From Bradyrhizobium sp. SK17 (lineage in GTDB: Bacteria > Pseudomonadota > Alphaproteobacteria > Rhizobiales > Xanthobacteraceae): DNA of 64,000 bases. Location of the stretch: assembly GCF_002831585.1 (NCBI RefSeq), contig NZ_CP025113.1, positions 868,001 to 932,000 on the forward strand, read 5' to 3'. Position numbers and translations under genes: made by a program. This document shows, piece by piece, positions 25,581 to 34,550 of this stretch; within the stretch, counting starts at the first letter, position 1; the number at the start of each line of letters is the position of its first letter. The notes beneath the pieces were generated by a model that was not told where the DNA came from, made no database searches, and saw nothing but the letters and a program-made list of their open reading frames with translations.

Positions 25581-25607
25581 TTGATTGATATAATCAAGAT
25601 TGATCAA
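25581..25607. promoter_or_regulatory. Operator-like inverted repeats between divergent citrate synthases
   Basis: TTGATT-GATAT-AATCAA (25581-25597) is a perfect 6-5-6 inverted repeat ending one base before the HTH-citrate synthase start, and TTGATCAA (25600-25607) follows. Both carry the half-site TTGAT. The AT-rich core also looks like a -10 region for the leftward gene. Confidence 0.6.
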
Positions 25608-25655
25608 CTCGTCGAGAGGCCCGACCTTTGCGGTGTGAAGCAAGGAGATCGGGCC

Positions 25656-26750
25656 ATGAACATGATTCTCACCAAGAGCCAGATCGGTCTGGACGGCGTT
25701 CCCGCCGCCGAGACCGTGTTGAGCCATGTCGACGGCGAGCGCGGCGAACTGATCATCGCCGGCGAGCACGTCGCCAACCTCGCGGGCAAGTCGAGCTTCG
25801 AGGGCGTTACCGCGCGGCTGTGGAACGGCGCCACCGGCAAGTCGCTGAGCGAAGCCAATGTCCGCGCCAGCCTCGGGGCCGCCCGCGAACGCGCCTTCGC
25901 CCGGCTGCCGGACCTGCTGCCGGCGACCCGCGGCATGTCGATCGTCGACGGCTTCCGTGCCGCCATCGCGGGATTGCGCGGCGAGAACGGGCTGGAGCAC
26001 GAGGCAACCATTGTCGGCGCCTTCCCGGTGATCGCCGGCGCCCTGGTCCAGCGCGCCAGGGGGCATGATCCGATCGCGCCGGAGGCGAATGCGAGCCACG
26101 CCGCCGATACGCTGCGGATGCTGCTGGGTCACACGGCCGAGCCGCGCGAAGCTGCCGCGCTCGATGCTTATTTCGTCACGGTCTGCGATCACGGCATGAA
26201 TGCATCGACCTTCACCACGCGGGTGATCGCCTCGACGCAGGCCGACCTGTTCGCGGCCATCACCGGCGGCTATTGCGCGCTGACTGGCCCGCTGCATGGC
26301 GGCGCGCCGGAGCCGGTGCTGGAGATGCTGGACGCGATCGGCACGCGGGAGCGCATCAAGCCCTGGGTCGACGGCGCGCTGGCGCATGGCGAACGGCTGA
26401 TGGGCTTCGGCCACCGCGTCTATCGCGTGCGCGACCCGCGGGCCGACGTGCTGAAGGTCGCAATCGAGCGACTGGAAGCCAGTGGTGCCGACCTGCCATT
26501 CGCCGGCGAGGTCGAAGCCTATATCCGCGAGGCGTTGCGGAAGAAGAATCCGGAGCGGCCGCTCGAGACCAATGTCGAGTTCTTCACCGCGATCCTGCTC
26601 GACGCCCTGAAGATCCCACGACAGGCGTTCACGCCGATCTTCGCCGTGGCCCGCGCCGCCGGCTGGACCGCGCACGCGCTCGAGCAGCGCCGCACCGGGC
26701 GGCTGATCCGGCCGAGCTCGTCCTATGTCGGGGCAGTGCCGAAGGGCTGA
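25656..26750 (+). CDS. Citrate synthase/methylcitrate synthase family protein
   Basis: The product has 364 residues from ATG 25656 (MNMILTKSQIGLDGVPA), preceded by AAGGAGATCGGGCC. It is a short-form citrate synthase fold with the catalytic motifs DHGMNASTFTTRVIAS, GPLHGGAPEPV and GFGHRVYRVRDPRAD. The divergent neighbour carries an HTH, but this protein does not. The shared intergenic operator suggests the pair is co-regulated. Neither has the long N-terminus of the main hexameric TCA-cycle enzyme, so both are likely accessory enzymes, for example for propionyl-CoA or conditional acetyl-CoA use. Confidence 0.92.
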   Translation: MNMILTKSQIGLDGVPAAETVLSHVDGERGELIIAGEHVANLAGKSSFEGVTARLWNGATGKSLSEANVRASLGAARERAFARLPDLLPATRGMSIVDGFRAAIAGLRGENGLEHEATIVGAFPVIAGALVQRARGHDPIAPEANASHAADTLRMLLGHTAEPREAAALDAYFVTVCDHGMNASTFTTRVIASTQADLFAAITGGYCALTGPLHGGAPEPVLEMLDAIGTRERIKPWVDGALAHGERLMGFGHRVYRVRDPRADVLKVAIERLEASGADLPFAGEVEAYIREALRKKNPERPLETNVEFFTAILLDALKIPRQAFTPIFAVARAAGWTAHALEQRRTGRLIRPSSSYVGAVPKG

Positions 26751-26790
26751 AACAGCGGAAAACATGCGGCGGCGGAGCCACGAACTCCGC

Positions 26791-26819
26791 CGTCGTCCCT
26801 GCGAACGCAGGGGCGACGG
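26791..26819. repeat. Small hairpin repeat related to family B
   Basis: CGTCGTCCCTGCGAACGCAG then GGGCGACGG forms a short hairpin resembling the family B arms, just after the rightward citrate synthase and before the convergent J-domain gene. It may act as a terminator in both directions. Confidence 0.5.
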
Positions 26820-26829
26820 AAGTGCGAAC

Positions 26830-27465
26830 TCAGGCCTCGCGCACCACGGTCTTCAGATAATTATACGCCTTGATGATCTCGATCAGGCGATCCTCGGTGG
26901 AGCGGTCGCCGCCATTGGCGTCGGGATGGTGCTGCTTCACCAGCGCCTTGTATTTCGACTTGACGTCTTCGAGCGTCGCCCCGGCGCCGAGCCCCATCAC
27001 CAGCAGCGCCTTGCGCTCGGCGTTCATGACCTTGCGGGTCTCGGGCTTGGGCTCCGCGCCACCAGGTCCCGGACGCCAGCGGCCGCGGCCGTTGAGTTCG
27101 GAGAAGACATGGAACGGATCGGAGGCGGCATCGAGACCGCTCTCCTTCTTGCCGTTGTTGGCGCCCATCTTCCAGGTCGGACGGTGACCGGTCAGCGCAT
27201 CCTTCTGGTAGCGCGCGACGTCGTCAGGATTCATGCCCTGGAAGAAATTGTACGACTGGTTGTATTCGCGGACGTGATCGAGGCAGAAGTGCCAATACTC
27301 GCGCGAATTCTCGCGGCCCTTCGGGGCGCGGTGCGCGCCCTTGTTCTGGCAACCCGCCCACTCGCAGGTCACAGCCTGCTCGCCAGCCTGCGCCTGGCGC
27401 TTCGCACTCACCTTGGTCGGCTTGATGCGAATGGAGTCGAAGAATTTTGATGAATCGATCGGCAT
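26830..27465 (-). CDS. J-domain (DnaJ-like) protein with C-terminal J domain
   Basis: The product has 211 residues from ATG 27465 (MPIDSSKFFDSIRIK). The first 130 residues contain a Cys-rich segment (CEWAGCQNKGAHRAPKG, then HFCLDHVREYN) that may bind a metal. The J domain is at the C-terminus (about residues 150-211) with the HPD triad in VKQHHPDANGGDRS, which stimulates Hsp70 ATPase. There is no Gly/Phe region or zinc finger of the DnaJ type, so it is a specialised co-chaperone. The gene lies beside bolA and near cobS/cobT, a linkage I recall from other rhizobia. Client proteins are unknown. Confidence 0.9.
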   Translation of the reverse strand: MPIDSSKFFDSIRIKPTKVSAKRQAQAGEQAVTCEWAGCQNKGAHRAPKGRENSREYWHFCLDHVREYNQSYNFFQGMNPDDVARYQKDALTGHRPTWKMGANNGKKESGLDAASDPFHVFSELNGRGRWRPGPGGAEPKPETRKVMNAERKALLVMGLGAGATLEDVKSKYKALVKQHHPDANGGDRSTEDRLIEIIKAYNYLKTVVREA

Positions 27466-27574
27466 GTTCTCTTTGACTACGCAATGCACAATTCTTCAAG
27501 TCTTGACATTGCGCAGACCTTGTTTCCCGCTTGCACCATTGACGAAAAGCCGCCGCGAACCTAACTCCGCCGCC

Positions 27575-27850
27575 ATGAGCACCAAAGACGTTATCATAAA
27601 CAAGTTGCGTGAAGCTTTCTTGCCGGAAAGCCTCGACGTGATCGACGAGTCACATCTGCATGAAGGCCACGCCGGCCACAGGCCAGGCGGGGAGACACAT
27701 TTCAGGGTATATATTGTGTCTCCGGCCTTCGAAGGGAAGAGCCGGATCGAACGCCATCGCACGATTAATGCGACACTGGCGCAGGAACTCGCCGGCTCGG
27801 TGCATGCGTTGGCGATCCACGCACACGCCCCCGGGGAAAAGCCGCGCTAG
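27575..27850 (+). CDS. BolA family protein
   Basis: The product has 91 residues from ATG 27575 (MSTKDVIINKLREAF). It shows the BolA/IbaG fold: a helix, then DVIDESHLHEGHAGH with the conserved His residues, GGETHFRVYIVSPAFEG, and RHRTINATLAQEL with the invariant RHR. BolA proteins pair with monothiol glutaredoxins to handle Fe-S clusters and influence stress-related transcription. It is divergent from the J-domain gene, with about 110 bases between the starts. Confidence 0.93.
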   Translation: MSTKDVIINKLREAFLPESLDVIDESHLHEGHAGHRPGGETHFRVYIVSPAFEGKSRIERHRTINATLAQELAGSVHALAIHAHAPGEKPR

Positions 27851-27976
27851 TCCGTGCTTGCCGCAAGACGCCACGCCGGTTTTCCGATATTGAGACGAGC
27901 ACCCTGGCGATCGACCTGCTTCAGATCTGAGCCGGACATTGCGCTTGGTATCGCCGCCGATTTGGATGGGCCGTTC

Positions 27977-28426
27977 ATGATCCCTTGCTGGCCGCGCTTC
28001 CGGTCGACCATCACCGCCGTCGGCCTGCTGCTGATCTGCGCGATGCGTCCGGCCGCGGCTCTCGACATGCCGAGCCCGTTCGTCCAGGAAGTGTTGATCA
28101 AGAGCATCCTGGTCTCGCTCAACGATGCGGTGGCCGCGAACAATTTCACGGTATTTCACACCAAGATCTCGAAGCCGTTCCGCGACCAGTTTTCGCCCGA
28201 CAAGCTGAAGACCATCTTCAAGGATCTGGTCGACAAGCACGCGGTGTTCGATGCCGTGGTCGCCAAGCCGATCGTCCTCGATCAGGACGCCAAGATAGAC
28301 GAGAAGGGCGTGTTGCGGCTGAACGGCCATTTCGACACCACGCCCAAGCAGGTGAACTATCAACTCGGCTTCATTTCCTCCGACGGCGCGTGGAAGCTGT
28401 CCGGCATCGCGATCGACATCCATTAG
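27977..28426 (+). CDS. Secreted conserved hypothetical protein
   Basis: The product has 149 residues from ATG 27977. Residues 1-30 form a signal peptide (hydrophobic TAVGLLLICAM, cleaved near RPAAALD). The mature domain of about 115 residues (VQEVLIKSILVSLNDAVAAN, FRDQFSPDKLKTIFKDLVD, then alternating strands ending GAWKLSGIAIDIH) has the helix-then-sheet pattern of an NTF2-like fold. That is a fold guess, not a match. It is probably periplasmic. No function is proposed. Confidence 0.78.
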   Translation: MIPCWPRFRSTITAVGLLLICAMRPAAALDMPSPFVQEVLIKSILVSLNDAVAANNFTVFHTKISKPFRDQFSPDKLKTIFKDLVDKHAVFDAVVAKPIVLDQDAKIDEKGVLRLNGHFDTTPKQVNYQLGFISSDGAWKLSGIAIDIH

Positions 28427-28452
28427 CAGCAGCCGGCGCCGCCTATCAGATC

Positions 28453-28589
28453 TCGTCATCCTGATGAGGAGCCGCGAGGCGGCGTCTCGAACGATGCACG
28501 GCCACCAGTCCGGCCGTCGACCCTTCGAGACGCGCACGACGCGCGCGCCTCCCGCGACAAAGGCGGAGCCTTTTGCGCGGGGGTGACGG
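28453..28589. repeat. Dispersed inverted repeat, family A copy 2
   Basis: It begins TCGTCATCCTGATGAGGAGC and ends GGGGGTGACGG, with the inner pair CGTCTCGAACGATGCACGG and CCCTTCGAGACGC. It is longer than copy 1 because of an inserted segment around 28552-28575 (GACAAAGGCGGAGCC). Confidence 0.7.
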
Positions 28590-28612
28590 TGCCGGCGGAC
28601 GGCTCGCGCGAA

Positions 28613-28719
28613 CTAGAGCGTTTTCGAGCGAAGTGGATACCGGTTCGCGTGAAGAAAACGCGTCAACACAAGAACCTAGAGCCCCGTTCCGATTCCATCG
28701 GAACGGGAAAGGCTCTAGA
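28613..28719. repeat. Dispersed repeat with CTAGAG ends, overlapping the CorC-type stop codon
   Basis: The element starts CTAGAGCGTTTTCGAGCGAA, has CTAGAGC in the middle and ends GGCTCTAG. It includes the hairpin CCCGTTCCGAT-TCC-ATCGGAACGGG at 28683-28707. I recall this sequence type as highly repeated between genes in Bradyrhizobium. Its end at 28719 covers the TAG stop of the neighbouring leftward gene (28717-28715), and its hairpin could act as that gene's terminator. Confidence 0.7.
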
Positions 28720-30025
28720 ACGCCGTCCCCGCCCGCTTCGGCTTCCGCTCGTCGAGTTCGGCCGCCTCGCGCGGAACCGCGACGATGCGCAGCGCGGTGA
28801 TGCGGTTGCGCTCGCGGCGGAGCACGCGGAAACGGAAGCCGTGGAAGGTGAAGCTCTGGCCGCGATCGGGAATCGAGCGCGCCTCATGGATCACGAGCCC
28901 GGCGACGGTGGTCGCCTCCTCGTCCGGCAGGTGCCAGTCCATCGCGCGGTTGAGATCGCGGATCGGCACCGAACCATCGACCACCACCGAACCATCCGGC
29001 TGGGCGCGGACACCGGCGACGACGACGTCGTGCTCGTCGGAGATGTCGCCCACGATCTCCTCCAGGATGTCCTCCAGCGTCACCATGCCTTCAACCTCGC
29101 CATACTCGTCGACCACGAGGGCGAAATGGGTCTTGCGGCGACGGAACGCTTTCAGCTGCTCGGAGACCGGACGCATCTCCGGCACGAACCAGGGCGGCAG
29201 TGCGATCGCCGACGCATCGATCGCGGACATGTCGCCCTCGTTGGCGCGGATCGCGCGCAGCAGGTCCTTGGCGTGCAGCACGCCGACGATGTTCTCCGGC
29301 TTCTCCCGCCACAGCGGAATGCGGGTGTATTCGCTCGCCAGCACCTCGCGCACCAGCTCCTCGGGCGGCAGGTCGGCGTTGACCGTGGTCATTTCGGTGC
29401 GATGGACCATCACGTCCGACACTTGCAGCTCGCTCAGGTCCAACAAGCCGCCGAGCATGTCGCGGTCCTGCTTCTCGACCTTGCCTTCGTGATGCAGCAG
29501 ATCGACCGCGCCGCGCAGGCGCTCGGTCGGCGACAGCACCGCCTGATGGGCCCCGACCTTGATGCCGAGCAGCCTCATCAGGGCGCGAACGATGACCTCG
29601 ATCACGGTCAGCAGCGGACCGAGCACCAGCACCGTGAGCCGCATCGGCCGCGCCACCAGCAGCGACACCCGCTCCGGCGCGTTGATCGCAACGGTCTTCG
29701 GCAGCACTTCCGCGAAGATCACCACCAGCACCGTCATCACGCCGGTGGCATAGAGCACGCCGACATCTCCGAACCACGCGGTGAAGATGCCGGTCGCAAG
29801 CGCGGAGGCGCCGATATTGGCGATGTTGTTGCCGAGCAGCAGCGCGCCGATCATCCGCTCGCGCATCGCCATCAGGCTGGAAACGACCGTGGCCTCGCCA
29901 TTGCCTTGCTTCGACAGCCGCATCATGCTGGCGCGCGAGGCGCCCGTCAGCGCGGTCTCGCTCGCCGAGAAGAAAGCGGAGACCAGCAGACAGCCAATGA
30001 CGATGGAAAGGGTTATCCAGTCCAA
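28715..30025 (-). CDS. CNNM/CorC-type membrane protein with CBS domains (hemolysin-like)
   Basis: The product has 436 residues. Residues 1-180 form the DUF21/CNNM membrane domain (SAFFSASETALTGASRA, LLGNNIANIGASALATG, FAEVLPKT). Residues about 200-330 form a CBS pair (VSDVMVHRTEM, YTRIPLWREKPENIVGVLH, VVDEYGEVEGMVTLEDILEE). A CorC/HlyC C-terminal domain ends at AGTAF. Related proteins transport or regulate Mg2+ or Co2+ across the inner membrane; the name hemolysin is historical. It lies 86 bases after aroB on the same strand, likely an aroK-aroB-corC transcript. Its stop codon is inside a dispersed repeat. Confidence 0.92.
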   Translation of the reverse strand: MDWITLSIVIGCLLVSAFFSASETALTGASRASMMRLSKQGNGEATVVSSLMAMRERMIGALLLGNNIANIGASALATGIFTAWFGDVGVLYATGVMTVLVVIFAEVLPKTVAINAPERVSLLVARPMRLTVLVLGPLLTVIEVIVRALMRLLGIKVGAHQAVLSPTERLRGAVDLLHHEGKVEKQDRDMLGGLLDLSELQVSDVMVHRTEMTTVNADLPPEELVREVLASEYTRIPLWREKPENIVGVLHAKDLLRAIRANEGDMSAIDASAIALPPWFVPEMRPVSEQLKAFRRRKTHFALVVDEYGEVEGMVTLEDILEEIVGDISDEHDVVVAGVRAQPDGSVVVDGSVPIRDLNRAMDWHLPDEEATTVAGLVIHEARSIPDRGQSFTFHGFRFRVLRRERNRITALRIVAVPREAAELDERKPKRAGTAF

Positions 30026-30111
30026 CTTCGTTCACCCGAACCTTGCGAGCACGTCTTGCAGAGCCGGCCTCGACCTTTCGCCAATACGGTCCGCCGGCTC
30101 CACATCATGCC

Positions 30112-31257
30112 CTAGCGTTGATCAAGCTTGCGCTGCAGGAAGTCGCGCACCGGCTGCGGCTCGACATTGTTGGCGATCACGGCCCGGCCGACGGCCTCCA
30201 GCAGGATGAAGGTGAGCTTGCCGCGCTTGACCTTCTTGTCCTGCGCCATCAGCGCCAGCAGCGCGTCGGCATCGGCGAGCCCCTCCTGCGTGAAGCCTGC
30301 GATATCCTGCAGGCGCGTTGGCAATCCTACCGCGGAAAGATGACGCGCGATGCGGGCTGCATCATCGGTCGAGATCATGCCGAGTTGCGCGGAGAATTCG
30401 GCGGCGAGCACCATGCCGACCGAAACGCCCTCACCATGAAACAGCCGGTCCGAGAAGCCGGTCGCGGCCTCCAGCGCATGGCCGAAAGTGTGGCCGAGAT
30501 TGAGCAGCGCACGCTCGCCGGTCTCGCGCTCGTCGCGGGAGACGACACCGGCCTTGGCGCGGCACGAGGTCGCGATGGCGTGCTCGCGTCCGGCGCCGCC
30601 GGCGAAGATGTCGGCGTGGTTGGTCTCGAGCCAGGCGAAGAACGCTTCGTCACCAAGAATGCCATATTTCGCGACCTCGGCGTAGCCGGCGCGGAACTGG
30701 CGCGGCGACAGCGTATCGAGCACGGAGGTATCGGCGATCACAAGCACCGGCTGGTGGAACGCGCCGATCAGGTTCTTGCCTTGCGGCGAATTGATGCCGG
30801 TCTTGCCGCCGACCGAGGAATCGACCTGCGCCAGCAGCGAGGTCGGCACCTGCACGAAGTCGACGCCGCGGCGCAGGATCGCGGCCGCGAAGCCTGCGAG
30901 ATCGCCGACCACGCCGCCACCGAGCGCGATCACCAGGTCGTTGCGCTCGATCTTCGCCGCGATCAGCGCCTCGCTGACCTCTGTCAGCGTGGCGTAGCTC
31001 TTCGAGCCCTCACCCTCCCCGACGACGATCCGCGACGTCGGCACGCCTGCCGATGCGAGCGACGCCTCGGTCGGCTCCAGCCAGTGCCTGGCGACGGTTC
31101 GGTCGGTGACGATGGCGGTGCGCGCGCCGGGCCGCAGCGCCGCGACGCGCGCGCCGAGGGACTGCAACACGTCGCGGCCGATGACGATGTCGTAGGCGCG
31201 GTCGCCGAGCGCGACATCGACGGTAACGGAAGCAGGGTGTTTCAAGGGCGCAGTCAT
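30112..31257 (-). CDS. aroB: 3-dehydroquinate synthase
   Basis: The product has 381 residues. It converts DAHP to 3-dehydroquinate, the second step of the shikimate pathway, in the cytoplasm with NAD+ and a divalent metal. Visible motifs are ALGGGVVGDLAGFAAA (nucleotide site), PTSLLAQVDSSVGGKTGIN, the metal-ligand region LNLGHTFGHALE and the histidine in FHGEGVSVGM. Length is normal for the family. Its ATG overlaps the aroK stop as ATGA, so the two are translationally coupled. Confidence 0.97.
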   Translation of the reverse strand: MTAPLKHPASVTVDVALGDRAYDIVIGRDVLQSLGARVAALRPGARTAIVTDRTVARHWLEPTEASLASAGVPTSRIVVGEGEGSKSYATLTEVSEALIAAKIERNDLVIALGGGVVGDLAGFAAAILRRGVDFVQVPTSLLAQVDSSVGGKTGINSPQGKNLIGAFHQPVLVIADTSVLDTLSPRQFRAGYAEVAKYGILGDEAFFAWLETNHADIFAGGAGREHAIATSCRAKAGVVSRDERETGERALLNLGHTFGHALEAATGFSDRLFHGEGVSVGMVLAAEFSAQLGMISTDDAARIARHLSAVGLPTRLQDIAGFTQEGLADADALLALMAQDKKVKRGKLTFILLEAVGRAVIANNVEPQPVRDFLQRKLDQR

Positions 31258-31886
31258 GAGGTCGTGTTCATTCCATCAGATGGTGGTTCTTCGGCCGGAC
31301 GCACGCCGCACAGATGCGCATGCAGGGCCTCGAGACATTCGTCGACGATGCGGTCGTGCGGCACGTCGCGCGAAGCGATCGTCAGATCCGCGTTGCTGTA
31401 GATCGGCTCGCGCTCGCCGAGCAGCCGGATCACCGTCGCCTCGGGGTCGGCGGTCTGTAGCAGCGGCCGATCGGCGCGGCGGCGGACCCGGCGCATGATG
31501 ATCTCGCTGTCGGCCTTGAGCCAGATCGAGATCGCCCGCTCGCGAATCCGGTTGCGGGTCTCCTCGCGCATGAAGGCGCCGCCGCCGGTCGCCAGCACGA
31601 CCGGGCCGCTGTCGAGGATGCGCGCGATCACGCGCGCCTCGCCGTCGCGGAAATACGGCTCGCCATGGGTCTCGAAGATCTCCGGGATCGTCATGTCCGC
31701 CGCGGTCTCGATCTCGGTGTCGGCATCGGTGAACGGCAGCTTGAGCCGCGCCGCCATCCGCCGGCCGATGGTCGACTTGCCGGCCCCCATCATGCCGACC
31801 AGCACGATCGACCGCGTCCCCAGCGCGGCCGCGATGTCGGCCTCCAGGGTCGGGTGGGTGGGTGCGGGTACGGCCGCGTCGGACAT
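31254..31886 (-). CDS. aroK: Shikimate kinase
   Basis: The product has 210 residues from ATG 31886 (MSDAAVPAPTHPTLEAD); an upstream frame extension to 31931 is unlikely to be translated. Walker A GMMGAGKST lies near residue 35. The shikimate-binding residues are in DTEIE and FRDGEARVI, followed by VLATGGGAFMREETR and the lid arginine in RRADRPLL. It phosphorylates shikimate with ATP. It is first in a coupled aroK-aroB pair, a usual linkage. The gene is divergent from a small membrane peptide gene and xerD. Confidence 0.96.
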   Translation of the reverse strand: MSDAAVPAPTHPTLEADIAAALGTRSIVLVGMMGAGKSTIGRRMAARLKLPFTDADTEIETAADMTIPEIFETHGEPYFRDGEARVIARILDSGPVVLATGGGAFMREETRNRIRERAISIWLKADSEIIMRRVRRRADRPLLQTADPEATVIRLLGEREPIYSNADLTIASRDVPHDRIVDECLEALHAHLCGVRPAEEPPSDGMNTTS

Positions 31887-32030
31887 CAAAAAGCTCGGAT
31901 ATTGGGACGAATTGTTCAGAATTCGAGCCACCTATACTACCCCGGCGATACCGTTACCAGCGACTCTTGCAACCGCGCGGGGAACATGTTGGATGATTTC
32001 ATTGGTTAATTCGCCGCCCGAGTCGCTTCC

Positions 32031-32177
32031 ATGCCCAGCCTGTTCCGCTTCCTGACGGTCGTCGCCGTGATTTTCGGGATCGGCTACGGCATCGTCTTTG
32101 CGCTGGCGAATTTCGTGCATCCGAAGCCGCGGGAAATGACCGTGACCATCCCACCGGATAAGTTCCTCAAGAAATAG
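32031..32177 (+). CDS. Short membrane peptide upstream of xerD (48 aa)
   Basis: The product (MPSLFRFLTVVAVIFGIGYG..., ending IPPDKFLKK) has one hydrophobic helix at about residues 5-27 and a polar C-terminal tail with HPKPREMTVTIPP. It ends 5 bases before the xerD start, so it is probably co-transcribed and translationally linked with it. I recall similar small proteins upstream of xerD in related genomes but cannot check. No function is known. Confidence 0.7.
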   Translation: MPSLFRFLTVVAVIFGIGYGIVFALANFVHPKPREMTVTIPPDKFLKK

Positions 32178-32182
32178 GCGCT

Positions 32183-33214
<1,032 letters not shown>

Positions 33215-33426
33215 ATCCGGCGCACCCCGATCGCGTCGGGACATCGATACCGTCGCCTCATCCGCCTTGACTTCCGCAGCATCTCCGCAGAAACAGCGTT
33301 ACCTGCCTGCGATCCCGAGGCGTGCATTCCGCCTGAATGCGCGTTAACCGATTGAAGTTACAAAACTTCTTTGTCATTCGCTGAATCCGCTTCGCCCCTC
33401 GCACCGTTCCTCCCTATATTGAGTTG

Positions 33427-34389
33427 ATGCCCGACCCGATGCGCAGCTATCTCGACTTCGAAAAACCTGTCGCCGAGCTTGAATCCAAGATCGACGAGTT
33501 GCGCACGCTTGCCGCCAGCGGCAGCGATATCGGCGACGAGGTCGCACGGATCGAGGACAAGGCGGCGCAGGCGCTCACCGAGCTCTATGCCAATCTGACG
33601 CCGTGGCAGAAGACGCAGGTGGCGCGGCATCCGCAGCGGCCGCATTTCACCGATTTCGTCGGCGCGTTGATCACCGAATTCACGCCAATGGCCGGCGACC
33701 GCAAATTCGCCGACGACGAGGCGCTGATCGGCGGCTTCGGCCGCTTCCGCGGCGAGAGCATCTGCGTGGTCGGCCAGGAGAAGGGCGGCACCACCGAGAG
33801 CCGTATCAAGCACAATTTCGGCATGGCGCGTCCCGAAGGCTATCGCAAGGCGGTGCGCCTGATGGAGATGGCCGACCGCTTCGGCATCCCGGTGCTGTCG
33901 ATCGTCGATTCCGCCGGCGCCTATCCCGGCATCGGCGCCGAGGAGCGCGGCCAGGCCGAGGCGATCGCGCGCTCGATCGATGCCTGCCTGTCGCTCGGCG
34001 TGCCCAATGTCGCGATCGTCACCGGCGAAGGCATGTCGGGCGGCGCCATCGCCATCACCACCGCGAACCGCGTGCTGATGATGGAGCACGCGATCTACAG
34101 CGTGATCACGCCCGAGGCGGCGTCCTCGATCCTGTGGCGCGACGGCAGCAAGGCACAGGAAGCCGCCAACAGCATGAAGATCACCGCCCAGGACATGCTG
34201 CGCTTCGGGGTGATCGACCAGGTCCTGAAGGAGCCCGCCGGCGGCGCTCATCGCGATCCCGCCGCGATGATCGCGACCACCGGCGATGCCGTCGCCCAGG
34301 CGCTCAACGACCTACGAAATCTTGATCCGGACGCGATTCGCAAGCAGCGGCGCCAGAAGTTCCTGGATATCGGCCGCAAGCTCGGCTGA
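33427..34389 (+). CDS. accA: Acetyl-CoA carboxylase carboxyltransferase subunit alpha
   Basis: The product has 320 residues from ATG 33427 (MPDPMRSYLDFEKPVAELES). It is the alpha half of the carboxyltransferase that makes malonyl-CoA for fatty acid synthesis. Typical segments are WQKTQVARHPQRPHFTDFV, GQEKGGTTESRIKHNFGMA, SIVDSAGAYPGIGAEERGQ and GEGMSGGAIAI, which form the carboxybiotin and CoA site. It is a stand-alone gene, with accD absent from the window. TATATT lies just before the start, so the leader may be very short. Confidence 0.97.
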   Translation: MPDPMRSYLDFEKPVAELESKIDELRTLAASGSDIGDEVARIEDKAAQALTELYANLTPWQKTQVARHPQRPHFTDFVGALITEFTPMAGDRKFADDEALIGGFGRFRGESICVVGQEKGGTTESRIKHNFGMARPEGYRKAVRLMEMADRFGIPVLSIVDSAGAYPGIGAEERGQAEAIARSIDACLSLGVPNVAIVTGEGMSGGAIAITTANRVLMMEHAIYSVITPEAASSILWRDGSKAQEAANSMKITAQDMLRFGVIDQVLKEPAGGAHRDPAAMIATTGDAVAQALNDLRNLDPDAIRKQRRQKFLDIGRKLG

Positions 34390-34550
34390 GGCGCCCAAAC
34401 GCCGGATTTTTCGCCCAAACTGGGCAATTTCGCCGCAATTGGGCCCGAGCCGGGTCTTTAACGTTCCTTGAACCATGCTTGCTACCGTGAGGGCCGTCAG
34501 CCCCTGTTCAGGTTGCGAGCAGGGGTCGTCGAAGGCTAATATTTTACACA

